From positions 62,001 to 126,000 of the forward strand of contig NZ_JAFKON010000005.1 of the NCBI RefSeq assembly GCF_022803015.1: a DNA stretch of 64,000 nt, given 5' to 3'. Each line of letters begins with the position of its first letter. The first letter of the stretch is position 1. The notes below the pieces were generated by a model, which saw only the letters and a program-made list of their open reading frames with translations, did no database searches and was not told the origin of the DNA. A program made the position numbers and the translations under genes. Source of the DNA: Arthrobacter humicola (GTDB taxonomy: Bacteria; Actinomycetota; Actinomycetes; Actinomycetales; Micrococcaceae). Shown in pieces: positions 18,551 to 27,112 of this stretch.

Positions 18551-19092
18551 ACCGGAAAAGGATCTCGCTGCGCCAGGAACTGCCGCTGCTGGTCTGGCTC
18601 GTCTTTGTCTGGGGCGCGCTCTGGCAGAACTTCAGCCCGGGCAATCTTCTCTTCGGCGCCCTCATCGCGGTGCTCGTGGCGCGCATTTTCTATCTGCCCC
18701 CGGTGGAACTCGGCGGCCGCTTCAACGTGCTCCGCGCCGTGCCGTTCGCCCTCATCTTCCTCGGAAAAGTCGTCGCGGCAAGCTTCCAGGTCCTGTACCT
18801 GGCCGTGGTCCGCGGCCCCAACGTGGTCAGCGCGGTCGTAGCCGTGCCGCTCCGCAGCCATTCGGACCTCCTGGTCACGGCCACGGGGCACGTGATCTCG
18901 CTGATTCCCGGGTCCCTCGTGGTGGAGGTGGACAGGTCGACGTCCACGCTCTACATCCACGGCATCAACGTCCGCAATGCCGAGGACGCGGCCAAGCTGC
19001 GCAAAGAGGTCCGGGACACCGAGGCCGGGCTGATCCGGATCATGGGGACCAAAGCCGAACTTTCCGCCCTGACACTGGAGACCGCCGCATGA
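18547..19092 (+). CDS. mrpE: Mrp antiporter subunit E
   Basis: Family MrpE/PhaE, 181 residues: two or three N-terminal helices (LPLLVWLVFVWGALWQNF, GNLLFGALIAVLVAR) and a soluble C-terminal domain with the conserved SLIPGSLVVEVD segment. It is required for assembly or full activity of Mrp complexes in other bacteria. Four-base overlaps with mrpD and mrpF. Confidence 0.93.
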   Translation: MNRKRISLRQELPLLVWLVFVWGALWQNFSPGNLLFGALIAVLVARIFYLPPVELGGRFNVLRAVPFALIFLGKVVAASFQVLYLAVVRGPNVVSAVVAVPLRSHSDLLVTATGHVISLIPGSLVVEVDRSTSTLYIHGINVRNAEDAAKLRKEVRDTEAGLIRIMGTKAELSALTLETAA

Positions 19093-19367
19093 TGCAGACC
19101 GTCCTGACGGTGACCGCCGTCGTACTGTCCCTGGCCGCCGCGGGGGCGATCGTCCGGATCGCGCGGGGGCCCTCGCTGCTGGACCGGGTTCTGGCCGCCG
19201 ACGTGCTGCTGGCCATCTTCGGCGCGGCCCTGTGCATCGACATGGCCGCCAACCGGCACCTGAACAACCTGATGCTGCTCGTTGCGATTTCCCTGATCGG
19301 CTTCGTCGGCTCGGTCACCGTCGCCCGGTTCGTGGCCGACAGGCGGGAGGGCGTCCGTGAATCCTGA
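19089..19367 (+). CDS. mrpF: Mrp antiporter subunit F
   Basis: Small (92-residue) three-helix membrane subunit. RIARGPSLLDRVLAADV is the diagnostic MrpF motif (R-GP-LPDRV-ALD in others). The ATG lies in an ATGA overlap with the end of mrpE and the 3' end overlaps mrpG by 11 bases. Confidence 0.92.
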   Translation: MMQTVLTVTAVVLSLAAAGAIVRIARGPSLLDRVLAADVLLAIFGAALCIDMAANRHLNNLMLLVAISLIGFVGSVTVARFVADRREGVRES

Positions 19368-19746
19368 CACAGTGATCGACGCCGTTTCCGCCGTGTTCAT
19401 GGTGACCGGAGCCCTGATGTCCCTCGCGGCCGCCATCGGGCTGCTGCGCTTTCCGGACCTCATGAGCAGGATGCACGCGGCCACCAAACCGCAGGTCCTC
19501 GGCCTGTTCCTGCTGCTGGCGGCCCTCGGCCTGCAGATGCGGACCTGGTCGGTGTGGCCCGTCCTGCTGGTGGCCTGGCTCTTCCAGCTGCTCACCGTCC
19601 CCGTGTCCGCCCATATGGTGGGCCGGGCCGGCTACCGGACCAAGCACCTGCACCCGGAGCTGCTGAGCTCCGACGAGCTCGAGGCGGTAGTCCAGAAGGC
19701 CGCCCAGCAGGCGGCCACGCACGGGGCGGACGACGACGACCGCTGA
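19357..19746 (+). CDS. mrpG: Mrp antiporter subunit G
   Basis: Last gene of the operon, 129 residues with three helices and the MrpG signature AIGLLRFPDLMSRMHAATK. A polar C-terminus follows. It starts with GTG inside mrpF. With it, the set A(B)-C-D-E-F-G is complete, so a functional antiporter complex is expected. Confidence 0.92.
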   Translation: MNPDTVIDAVSAVFMVTGALMSLAAAIGLLRFPDLMSRMHAATKPQVLGLFLLLAALGLQMRTWSVWPVLLVAWLFQLLTVPVSAHMVGRAGYRTKHLHPELLSSDELEAVVQKAAQQAATHGADDDDR

Positions 19747-19842
19747 GCCCCCGACCGGGCCCGGCGGACCCGGCCGGCACGTCGACGGACGCGGCCGGGG
19801 CCTTCGACTGCCGCAGCGGGCGCCGCGGCTGGTCGGGTCAGG

Positions 19843-20106
19843 TCAGACGACGTCCTGGGTCTTGGCGAAGCGGGTGATCGCGCGCTGGGTGCCGCGGTTG
19901 GCGAGCACCTGGATGATGGCGCTGACCGATGCGGAGATCAGGGCGAACGTCAGGGCCGAACGCAGGGTGGTGGGGACGTCGTCCTCCTGGCCCTTGGGCG
20001 GCTTGTTGCCCGTGGACTTTTCCCACAAGGTGTCCACCAGCTTGGTGCCGGCAAAGCCGGCCAGGAGGCTGACGCCGGTGCCGAGCAGCTTGATGAGGAT
20101 GTTCAT
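19843..20106 (-). CDS. Small membrane protein, DUF4235 family
   Basis: 87 residues: MNILIKLLGTGVSLLAGFAGTKLVDTLW is the family's N-terminal helix with a G-x3-G rhythm, followed by a charged loop and a second helix (ALTFALISASVSAIIQVLA). The function is unknown; the family is common in actinobacteria. It lies downstream of, and on the same strand as, the heme-degrading-domain gene across a 39-base gap, so the two may be co-transcribed. A GGAGACC stretch before ATG serves as ribosome binding site. Confidence 0.85.
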   Translation of the reverse strand: MNILIKLLGTGVSLLAGFAGTKLVDTLWEKSTGNKPPKGQEDDVPTTLRSALTFALISASVSAIIQVLANRGTQRAITRFAKTQDVV

Positions 20107-20145
20107 TCTTCGGTCTCCTTGGGACGGGAACGGTTTTCCCCTAGC

Positions 20146-20691
20146 CTAGCGTTCCGGGGTGAGGACCATCCGCAGGGCCTCGACCACGAGTTCGTGATCC
20201 GCCTTCTGGGGCAGGCCGGAGACGGTGACGACGGCGACGGCGCCCGTGCCGCGCACGTAAATGGGGAACGCCCCGCCGTGGGCGGCGAACTCCGACTGAT
20301 CCCACCAGGCGTTGTCCTCGATCCTTCCGCCGGCGGCGCGGGCCCGGAGGCCGACCAGCAGGGACGGGACCTCGTACCGCATGGCGGTGCGCTTCTTGGC
20401 GTTGATCCAGCGCTCATTGTCCGGTGTGGCGCCGTCCAGTGCGGCGTGGAAGAGCACCTGCTGGCCTTTGGTGATGTCGACGGCGATGGGCAGCGAGCGT
20501 TGCCTGCCCAGCTCGACAAGGAGGAGCCCGAGGTCCAGGGCGTCATCCTTGCTGAACGACGCGAACTGGAGCGCCTCTATCTCGGCCAGCACGCGGCCGA
20601 TGAGCGCCGCCAGGGAACCCTGCGGCTGCGGCTCGCTGGAGTCGGGATCGTATTCCCCGGAGGGATCTTGGGTGACAGGTGTGTGCGACAA
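20146..20691 (-). CDS. Heme-degrading-domain protein, UPF0303/HbpS-like
   Basis: Cytoplasmic protein whose core (KGQQVLFHAALDGATPDN, WINAKKRTAMRY, GGAFPIYV, VTVSGLPQKADHELVVEAL) matches the UPF0303/GlcG-HbpS fold. Relatives form oligomers that bind and slowly degrade heme or sense redox; the true activity is uncertain. The open frame extends farther upstream, but the TTG start was chosen because the family core begins about 25 residues later and upstream codons run into non-conserved, Arg/Pro-rich sequence. Ribosome binding is weak (GGAA), so the start is tentative. Confidence 0.75.
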   Translation of the reverse strand: MSHTPVTQDPSGEYDPDSSEPQPQGSLAALIGRVLAEIEALQFASFSKDDALDLGLLLVELGRQRSLPIAVDITKGQQVLFHAALDGATPDNERWINAKKRTAMRYEVPSLLVGLRARAAGGRIEDNAWWDQSEFAAHGGAFPIYVRGTGAVAVVTVSGLPQKADHELVVEALRMVLTPER

Positions 20692-20884
20692 AATATTCCA
20701 GCTTTCCGGTGGGTGACGAGGCCGCCCGCTGGCGGGTCCGGGGGTCCGGCACGACGACTCTACCAAGAGGGTTTTCCGGGCCGCCGGGACTGCCGCCGTC
20801 CGCTCCGCGATTGTGACGGCACACCACTGAAAACCCGGCCGTCCGGGTGTAAACTGAGCCAGCCCACAAGGGCGAAAATAATTA
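20692..20884. other. Spacer between the UPF0303 gene and the TPP riboswitch
   Basis: Divergent promoter region of 193 bases. I see no convincing gene or repeat. A promoter for the thiamine operon must lie here but no clear -35/-10 pair stands out. Confidence 0.4.
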
Positions 20885-21009
20885 CGACAGGGGAGCGCCG
20901 CCGTCGGGCATCGCCGGAACAATCCGGGGAAACCTTTGGTGGGCGCTGAGAGTGCGGACAGCCGCAGACCCTCGAACCTGATCCGGTTAGTACCGGCGCA
21001 AGGGAGTCG
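20885..21009 (+). promoter_or_regulatory. TPP riboswitch (THI element)
   Basis: All conserved blocks of the thiamine pyrophosphate aptamer are present in order: AGGGGAGCG at 20889, then an extended variable P3 stem, CGCTGAGAG at 20944, then ACCCTCGAACCTGATCCGGT and the GCGCAAGGGAG block ending near 21006. P1 is closed by CGAC (20885-20888) pairing with GTCG (21006-21009). It should shut off the downstream ECF transporter genes when TPP is abundant. The aptamer identity is near certain; the exact outer limits are read from the P1 pairing. Confidence 0.95.
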
Positions 21010-21016
21010 AGTTCTC

Positions 21017-21083
21017 AGGGTGCGCGGAGGGCGGCGGAAGCCGAGACCGGCCGGCGCACCCTCCCCTCCTGTTCCTCAGGAGG
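21017..21083 (+). promoter_or_regulatory. Riboswitch expression platform with Shine-Dalgarno-sequestering hairpin
   Basis: CCTCCTG (21065-21071) pairs perfectly with CAGGAGG (21077-21083) across a TTCCT loop, hiding the ribosome binding site of the next gene. Just upstream AGGGTGCGC (21017-21025) pairs with GCGCACCCT (21054-21062). The aptamer's 3' GGGAG (21002-21006) is complementary to CTCCC (21061-21065), offering a possible switch between folds. Pairings are seen directly; translational control is inferred. Confidence 0.7.
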
Positions 21084-21088
21084 ACGAC

Positions 21089-21736
21089 ATGACAGATATT
21101 TCAGCACAGCATGGTTCCGCCAGCCGTTCATCCGCCCGGCGCAACTACAGCTGGCGTGTGGTGGACATTGTGGTGGCCGCGTTGATCGCTGTTGCCGGCG
21201 GCGTCATTTTCTGGGCCTGGTCCCAGGGCGCGAACCTGATCTCGACTCCGGTCAACGCGGTCTACCCGCCGTTGAGCGGACTCTACGCCGGCGGCTGGAT
21301 GATCCCGGCGGTGCTGGGCATGCTCATCATCCGCAAGCCGGGCGCCGCGCTCTTCTGCGAAACCGTCGCGGCCACCGGCGAGCTCATCATGGGTTCGCAG
21401 TACGGCACCACGGTGCTGATCTCCGGCATCCTGCAGGGCCTCGGCGCCGAACTGGTCTTCGCGGCCTTCCTCTACAAGAAGTTCAACCTGCCCGTCTCCG
21501 TGCTGGCCGGCGCCGGCGCGGGCCTCTTCTGCGGCCTGAACGATTCCTTCCTGCCGTGGGGCTGGAACATCGCCTACGAAGCCGGCGACAAGCTCGCCTA
21601 CATCGTCTTCACCACGATCTCCGGCGCAGTGATTGCCGGCGGACTGGCCTGGCTCGCCACCCGCGGCCTGGCGAAGACCGGAGTGCTGGGCTCCTTTGCC
21701 TCCCGCAAGGCCGCCACGGAGCCCGTCTTTTCCTGA
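21089..21736 (+). CDS. ykoE: ECF transporter substrate-binding (S) component, YkoE family (thiamine-related)
   Basis: Membrane S-component of an energy-coupling-factor importer, 215 residues with six helices and the YkoE signatures WAWSQGANLIS, YPPLSGLYAGGWMIPAVLG and PGAALFCETVAATGELIMGSQ. YkoE proteins are associated with thiamine or hydroxymethylpyrimidine/thiazole salvage. The TPP riboswitch directly upstream agrees. The ATG is fixed by an AGGAGG six bases before it. The ATPase and transmembrane subunits follow, giving a complete dedicated transporter. Confidence 0.92.
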   Translation: MTDISAQHGSASRSSARRNYSWRVVDIVVAALIAVAGGVIFWAWSQGANLISTPVNAVYPPLSGLYAGGWMIPAVLGMLIIRKPGAALFCETVAATGELIMGSQYGTTVLISGILQGLGAELVFAAFLYKKFNLPVSVLAGAGAGLFCGLNDSFLPWGWNIAYEAGDKLAYIVFTTISGAVIAGGLAWLATRGLAKTGVLGSFASRKAATEPVFS

Positions 21737-21764
21737 GCCCCGTCGCTGAATCCTGCAGAGAATC

Positions 21765-23423
21765 ATGAGATCTTCACCGGGCGTCCGGCCGGCCGCCGTC
21801 ACGGCCCGCGGCTGGGGCTGGCGGCATGCCGGACGGACCAGGCCCGCGGTCAGCGGCCTTGACCTGGACATCCGGCCGGGGGAGCGCGTGCTCCTGCTGG
21901 GGCCCTCCGGCGCCGGCAAGTCGACGCTGCTCCACGCCCTGGCCGGCGTGCTGGGCGACGGCGCCTCCGGCGACCCCGGCGGCTCCGGCGCCTCCGGCGA
22001 AGCCGAAGATGCAGACGAGACCGGCAGCCTCCTGATCGACGGCGCCGCGCCACGGGCGCAGCGCGGCCGCGCCGGGCTGGTGCAGCAGGACCCGGAAACG
22101 CAGGTGGTGCTCTCCCGCCTCGGCGACGACGTCGCCTTCGGGGCGGAGAACCTCGCCGTCCCGGCGGCGGAGATCTGGCCGCGCGTGCGCGAGGCCCTCG
22201 ACGACGTCGGGCTGGGACGGCTGCCGCTGGACCACCCGACGGCGGCCCTCTCCGGCGGACAAAAGCAACGGCTCGCGCTCGCCGGGATCCTCGCGATGCG
22301 GCCAGGGCTGCTGCTGCTCGACGAGCCGACCGCCAACCTCGACCCCGCGGGCGTCCTGGAGGTCCGCGACGCCGTGGGCCGCTGCCTGGACAAGACGGGC
22401 GCCACTCTGGTGGTTGTGGAGCACCGGGTGGGGGTCTGGAAAGACCTGGTGGATAGGATCGTGGTGCTGCAGCCAGGGTCCGCCACGGACTCGGCGGTCT
22501 TGATTGACGGACCGCCGGACCGGGTCCTGGCCGAGGCGCGGGACATGCTCATCGGTGCCGGCGTCTGGGTGCCGGGCTACGTCCCGGCGACGCGGATGCG
22601 GACACCGGCGCGGGGCGCGGGACAGACTCTGCTCACGGCCGACGCGCTCGCGGTGTCCCGCGAACGGCCGCGGCGGGCCGGGCTGCGCGACGGCTTCCGC
22701 ACCATCGCGCCGCGTCCGGTCCAGTCCGGGCTCTCCGTCCGGGTCCGCGCCGGCGAGGCGCTGACCATCACCGGCCAGAACGGCACGGGAAAGTCCACCC
22801 TGGCGCTGACACTGGCCGGTCTCCTGCGGCCCGTCGCGGGAACAGTCTCGGCCACGGCGGAGCTGAGCAGTCCCGCCACCGGTCACTCCAGTGGTCGCTC
22901 CAGTGGCCGCGTACGCGACAGCGCCGGACCCGATCCCTACCGGTGGAAGGCCCAGCAGCTGATCGCCAGGATCGGAACCGTCTTCCAAGAACCCGAGCAC
23001 CAGTTCGTCACCGGCAAGGTCCTCGACGAGCTCATGTTCGGGCCGCGCCACCTCGGCTACGGCGAAGACCGCGTGGACGAACTGCTGGAGCGGCTGCGGC
23101 TGACGGAGCTTGTGGACGCCAACCCCTACACGCTCTCCGGCGGCGAGAAGCGGCGCCTTTCGGTAGCCACTGTGCTGGCGGCGCACCCCCAGGTGCTGGT
23201 CCTGGACGAGCCCACCTTCGGCCAGGATGCCAATACCTGGGCCGAACTCGCCTCGTTCCTCTCCGAGCTCCTCGACGCCGGCACCGCCGTCGTGTCCGTG
23301 ACGCACGACGCCGAATTCAGCGCCGTCCTCGGTGGCGCCGAACTCCGCCTCCGGCCAAGGGAAAACGGAGCCGCGGACGCTCCCGGCCCGGATCTTCAGC
23401 TGCCGGAGGGGGCCTCGCCATGA
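21765..23423 (+). CDS. ykoD: ECF transporter ATPase, two fused ATP-binding domains (YkoD-like)
   Basis: Energises thiamine-type uptake. Two ABC ATPase domains lie in tandem. Domain 1 has Walker A GPSGAGKST (about 47), signature LSGGQKQRLA (about 160) and DEPTANLD. Domain 2 has GQNGTGKST (about 337), LSGGEKRRLS and DEPTFGQD. Each domain contains a Gly/Ser-rich low-complexity insertion (near residues 65-85 and 365-385) not expected in typical EcfA proteins. The start is 28 bases after ykoE, and the stop overlaps the next gene by four bases. Confidence 0.93.
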   Translation: MRSSPGVRPAAVTARGWGWRHAGRTRPAVSGLDLDIRPGERVLLLGPSGAGKSTLLHALAGVLGDGASGDPGGSGASGEAEDADETGSLLIDGAAPRAQRGRAGLVQQDPETQVVLSRLGDDVAFGAENLAVPAAEIWPRVREALDDVGLGRLPLDHPTAALSGGQKQRLALAGILAMRPGLLLLDEPTANLDPAGVLEVRDAVGRCLDKTGATLVVVEHRVGVWKDLVDRIVVLQPGSATDSAVLIDGPPDRVLAEARDMLIGAGVWVPGYVPATRMRTPARGAGQTLLTADALAVSRERPRRAGLRDGFRTIAPRPVQSGLSVRVRAGEALTITGQNGTGKSTLALTLAGLLRPVAGTVSATAELSSPATGHSSGRSSGRVRDSAGPDPYRWKAQQLIARIGTVFQEPEHQFVTGKVLDELMFGPRHLGYGEDRVDELLERLRLTELVDANPYTLSGGEKRRLSVATVLAAHPQVLVLDEPTFGQDANTWAELASFLSELLDAGTAVVSVTHDAEFSAVLGGAELRLRPRENGAADAPGPDLQLPEGASP

Positions 23424-24223
23424 GGGACGCACTGAGCCTGCGCGGCAACCATGCGCTGCTGACCCGAGCCAACCCGCTCGCCAAGTTCACGGCGGTCACC
23501 CTGATCACCCTGGTCCTGGCGCTCTCCATTGACTGGGTGTCGGCGTCGGTGGCGCTGGCGTTCGAACTGCTGCTCCTGCCGCTGGCGGGCCTGACTGTGG
23601 CCTTGCTGTGGCAGCGCGGCTGGCCGCTGATCCTCGCCGCGGCGCTGGGCGGCTGGAGCACGGCCATCCTGGCGCCCGATTCCGGACCCGTCCTGCTCGA
23701 TGCGGGGATCTGGCCCATCAGCGCCGGTTCCCTGCAGCTGGGGATCGGCTTCATGCTCCGCGGGCTCGCGATCGCCTTGCCCGCGGTGCTGCTGATGAGC
23801 TGCACCGACCCCACGGACCTGGCCGACGCCCTGGCCCAGAACGCGAAACTGCCGCACCGGTTCGTCCTGGGCACCCTGGCCGCGATGCGGCTCGTCGGAA
23901 TCATGGCCGAGCAATGGCAGACCATCGGCATGGCCCGGCGGGCCCGCGGCGTGGGCTCGAGCGGCAACCCCTATCAGCGGTTCCGAGCCACGCTGGGCCA
24001 GAGTTTCGGCCTGCTGGTGCAGGCGATCCGGAGCGCCTCGCGGCTCGCGGTGACCATGGAGGCCCGCGGGTTCGGCGGTGCCGCCCGGACCTGGGCCCGG
24101 CCCTCCACGTTCAGCGGACTCGATGCCTGGGTGCTGCTGGGCGGGCTCGGCATCGCGGCCGCCGCCGTCGCCGCGGCCCTCGGCGCGGGCACCTGGAACC
24201 TCGTCTTCCTCACCCGCCAGTAG
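23420..24223 (+). CDS. ykoC: ECF transporter transmembrane (T) component (YkoC-like)
   Basis: EcfT/CbiQ-family membrane subunit of 267 residues. Four to five helices are followed by the coupling-helix motifs ARRARG and MEARGFG, the two A-R-G boxes that dock onto the ATPases. NPLAKF near the N-terminus is also typical. It completes a YkoEDC set under TPP control. Translation is coupled to ykoD through an ATGA overlap. Confidence 0.92.
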   Translation: MRDALSLRGNHALLTRANPLAKFTAVTLITLVLALSIDWVSASVALAFELLLLPLAGLTVALLWQRGWPLILAAALGGWSTAILAPDSGPVLLDAGIWPISAGSLQLGIGFMLRGLAIALPAVLLMSCTDPTDLADALAQNAKLPHRFVLGTLAAMRLVGIMAEQWQTIGMARRARGVGSSGNPYQRFRATLGQSFGLLVQAIRSASRLAVTMEARGFGGAARTWARPSTFSGLDAWVLLGGLGIAAAAVAAALGAGTWNLVFLTRQ

Positions 24224-24238
24224 ACCGGCGCCGCCGGT
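24224..24238 (+). terminator. Short hairpin after the ECF operon
   Basis: ACCGGC-GCC-GCCGGT begins one base after the stop codon and is followed by TTA. The stem is only six pairs, so it is a weak candidate terminator. Confidence 0.35.
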
Positions 24239-24275
24239 TATCGCATGGGGTGGGTATCCGTGTGAGATTGACGCC

Positions 24276-24305
24276 ATTCCGGCCGGAATTGCCGTGGTTT
24301 ATAAA
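24276..24305 (+). promoter_or_regulatory. Palindrome and -10 box upstream of the XRE-MurA gene
   Basis: ATTCCGG|CCGGAAT is a perfect 14-bp palindrome (24276-24289), followed 11 bases later by TATAAA (24300-24305), a likely -10 box. No matching -35 was found. The palindrome sits where a repressor would block RNA polymerase; self-binding by the gene's own HTH domain is a natural guess. Confidence 0.45.
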
Positions 24306-24328
24306 TCATGCGTGATATTTTCGGGAGC

Positions 24329-25852
24329 ATGACTCAACCGACTGCTGAACACGTAGGCATCCTGCTCCGCGAGGCGCGCGGCGCCAAGGGCTGGACCCAG
24401 GGGCAACTCGCCGCCGAGCTGGGCACCAGCCAGAGCGCCATCGCCCGGATGGAACAGGGCAAGCAGAACCTGAGCCTGAAGATGATCCAGCGTCTGGAGG
24501 CGATCGTCGGGCACAGCATCGTCAAGGTGGGCCGGCCCCAGATGACCCACCTGCGCGTCGAGGGCGGCCGCACCCTCGCCGGCGCGGTGGACGTCAACAG
24601 CAGCAAGAATGCCGGCGTCGCGCTGTTGTGCGCCAGCCTCATAAACCGCGGCACCACCACGCTGCGCAGGCTTGCCCGGATCGAGGAAGTCAACCGGATC
24701 GTGGAGGTGCTGACCAGCATCGGCGTCGAATGCACCTGGCTCAACGTGAACGACCTCCAGATCCGCCGCCCCGCCGTCCTGGACCTGGCCTCCATGGATG
24801 TGGAGGCGGCCCGCCGGACCCGCAGCGTCATCATGCTCCTGGGCCCGCTGCTGGACGAGGCCGACACCTACCGGCTGCCCTACGCCGGCGGTTGCGACCT
24901 CGGCACCCGCACCGTGCAGCCGCACATGCAGGCACTGCACCAGTTCGGCCTTAGCGTGGAGGCGAAGTCCGGGTTCTACGCGGTGCAGGCGCCGCCGTCG
25001 GACGGTCACGACCGCTCCTTCGTGCTCAGCGAACGCGGCGACACCGTCACCGAGAACGCCATCATGGCCGCAGCCCACCGCCGTGGCACCACCATCATCC
25101 GCAATGCCAGCCCGAACTACATGGTGCAGGACCTGTGCTTCTACTTGCAGATGCTCGGCGTGGACATCGCCGGGGTTGGCACCACCACGCTGAAGATCAC
25201 CGGCCGGCCGTCGATCGACGCCGACATCGAATACTTCCCGTCCGAGGACCCCATCGAGGCGATGAGCCTCATCACCGCCGGCATCGTGACGAACTCGGAA
25301 GTCACCATCCGCCGCGTCCCGATCGAATTCATGGAAATCGAACTCGCCACGCTCGAGCAGATGGGCCAGCGGCTCGAGGTTTCCGGGGAGTACTTTGCCC
25401 GCAACGGCCGAACCCGCCTGGTGGACGTCACCACCAAGCCTTCGGAGCTGCGGGCGCCGGAGGACAAGATCCACCCCATGCCCTTCCCCGGGCTGAACAT
25501 CGACAACCTGCCCTTCTTCGCGGTGATCGCCGCCAACGCCCACGGCCAGACCATGATCCATGACTGGGTCTACGAGAACCGGGCCATCTACCTGACCGAG
25601 CTCAACAAGCTCGGCGCCCAGGTCCAGCTGCTCGATCCGCACCGCATTTACGTCAACGGGCCCAGCAAGTGGCGGGCGGCCGAGGTGGGCTGCCCGCCTG
25701 CCCTCCGCCCCGCCGCCTGCCTGCTGCTGGCCATGCTGGCGGCCCGTGGCGTCTCGGAGCTGCGGAACATCTATGTCATTGAACGCGGCTATGAGGACCT
25801 GGCCGAACGGCTGAACACCATCGGGGCGAAGATCGAGTATTTCCAAGACTGA
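24329..25852 (+). CDS. XRE-type HTH domain fused to a MurA-like enolpyruvyl transferase
   Basis: Residues about 8-60 are a Cro/C1-type helix-turn-helix (LLREARGAKGWTQGQLAAEL, TSQSAIARMEQGK). The rest is a full MurA fold that transfers enolpyruvate from PEP to UDP-GlcNAc in peptidoglycan synthesis. MurA key residues appear conserved: Lys in NSSKNAG, the PEP-reactive Cys in YAGGCDLGTR (about Cys189), Asp in LNIDNLP, and Arg in YENRAIY, PALRPA and VIERGYE. The enzyme therefore looks active, not a relic. An ATG 21 bases upstream (24308) is possible, but the TATAAA box would place transcription start after it. Neither start has a well-spaced Shine-Dalgarno. Role: a second MurA, a sugar-sensing regulator, or both. 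Confidence 0.88.
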   Translation: MTQPTAEHVGILLREARGAKGWTQGQLAAELGTSQSAIARMEQGKQNLSLKMIQRLEAIVGHSIVKVGRPQMTHLRVEGGRTLAGAVDVNSSKNAGVALLCASLINRGTTTLRRLARIEEVNRIVEVLTSIGVECTWLNVNDLQIRRPAVLDLASMDVEAARRTRSVIMLLGPLLDEADTYRLPYAGGCDLGTRTVQPHMQALHQFGLSVEAKSGFYAVQAPPSDGHDRSFVLSERGDTVTENAIMAAAHRRGTTIIRNASPNYMVQDLCFYLQMLGVDIAGVGTTTLKITGRPSIDADIEYFPSEDPIEAMSLITAGIVTNSEVTIRRVPIEFMEIELATLEQMGQRLEVSGEYFARNGRTRLVDVTTKPSELRAPEDKIHPMPFPGLNIDNLPFFAVIAANAHGQTMIHDWVYENRAIYLTELNKLGAQVQLLDPHRIYVNGPSKWRAAEVGCPPALRPAACLLLAMLAARGVSELRNIYVIERGYEDLAERLNTIGAKIEYFQD

Positions 25853-25903
25853 GCCCCGCGTTGGTGTGGGGCGTTTCGGCGGATCCTGACGCACAATAGA
25901 TTC

Positions 25904-27088
25904 ATGCGCACCTTCGGCGTGGAGGAAGAACTGCTGATAGTGGACCCCGAATCGGGGATGCTGCTTGCCCTCGCTGACCTCATGCTGCCGAGTCTGGTGC
26001 CGCCGCAGCAGGAAGCCGCCAGGGTTCTCCCGGCACAGAAACCGGTCCACGAAGGCGCCGACTTCAGCTACGAGCTCAAGCTCGAGCAGATCGAGACCCA
26101 GACGCATCCGTGCCTGGAATACACGGAACTGCTCCGGCAGCTCAGGCGTGGCCGGTCCCTTGCGGACCAGGCCGCCCGGGCGCACGGCGGGCGCGTCGCG
26201 GCCATCGCCACGTCGCCCCAAGGCTCAGCCACCCACCTGACCCCGAATCCGCGCTATATGACCATGCAGCAGCGCTTCGGGCTCACCGTCCGGAACCAGC
26301 TGACCTGCGGCCTCCACGTCCACACCTTTGTGGAGTCCCCGGAGGAGGGCGTGGCGGTAATGGACCGGATCCGCGACAAGCTGGCCGTGCTGATAGCACT
26401 CAGCGCGAATTCCCCGTACTGGAACGGGGCCGAGACCGGATTCGAAAGCTACCGCACCCAGGCCTGGAACCGCTGGCCGGGCTCGGGTCCCACGATGATC
26501 TTCGGCAGCCTGCCCGTCTACCGCCGCGTGGTCACCCGGCTGGTCGAAAGCGGCGTCCTGATGGATGAGGGGATGGTCTATTTCGACGCACGGCTGGCCC
26601 GGCAGCATCCCACCGTGGAGATCCGGGTCGCGGATGTCTGCCTGCGGGCCGAGGATGCGGCCCTGATTGCCGTGCTGGTGCGCGCCCTCGTGGAGTCGGC
26701 CGCGCGGGAATGGAACGACGGCGTCGATCCCGCCCCGGTGCCCACGCTGCTGCTGCGGATGGCCGCCTGGCAGGCCAGCAATTGCGGACTGCGCGGGGAG
26801 CTCCTGGACTTCGGAACCTTCACCCCGGCCCCGGCCGCGGACGTGGTCAGGGCGCTCGTGGACTTCGTGGCCCCGGTGCTTGAGGAGCAGGGCGAGCTGG
26901 AACTGGCGCGCGAGGGCGTCGAACGGATTCTTGCAGAGGGCACCGGTTCCCAGCTGCAGCGCGGCCCGTTCCGGGCCGGCGGCCTGCCCGCCGTCGTCGA
27001 GCGGGCCATCGAACTGACCACCCAGGGGCCCGTCACCGAGGGGCCGGCAGACAATCGTTCGGTCCTGGGCCGGTTGCGCCCGGCCTGA
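25904..27088 (+). CDS. Carboxylate-amine ligase, GCS2 / YbdK family
   Basis: 394 residues opening with [14 protein letters not shown], the G-x-E-x-E metal/ATP-binding start of the glutamate-cysteine ligase type 2 family. [10 protein letters not shown] and [10 protein letters not shown] are further family blocks. Members ligate Cys or other amines to Glu, but many actinobacterial ones have weak or unknown activity. The preceding gap is only 51 bases and has no obvious Shine-Dalgarno; ACAATAGATTC directly before ATG may be a -10 of a leaderless transcript. It is not obviously linked in function to the MurA-like gene before it. Confidence 0.85.
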   Translation: MRTFGVEEELLIVDPESGMLLALADLMLPSLVPPQQEAARVLPAQKPVHEGADFSYELKLEQIETQTHPCLEYTELLRQLRRGRSLADQAARAHGGRVAAIATSPQGSATHLTPNPRYMTMQQRFGLTVRNQLTCGLHVHTFVESPEEGVAVMDRIRDKLAVLIALSANSPYWNGAETGFESYRTQAWNRWPGSGPTMIFGSLPVYRRVVTRLVESGVLMDEGMVYFDARLARQHPTVEIRVADVCLRAEDAALIAVLVRALVESAAREWNDGVDPAPVPTLLLRMAAWQASNCGLRGELLDFGTFTPAPAADVVRALVDFVAPVLEEQGELELAREGVERILAEGTGSQLQRGPFRAGGLPAVVERAIELTTQGPVTEGPADNRSVLGRLRPA

Positions 27089-27095
27089 CCGGGAG

Positions 27096-27112
27096 CCCGC
27101 AACAGCTGCGGG
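27096..27112 (+). terminator. Short hairpin after the GCS2 gene
   Basis: CCCGCA-ACAGC-TGCGGG starts eight bases after the stop codon. There is no T-run. It is probably the end of the GCS2 transcript. Confidence 0.45.

Noticed and set aside
24299..26221. Long minus-strand open frame opposite the MurA-like gene
   Set aside because: Composition is artefactual and it covers two clear plus-strand genes with full motif sets.
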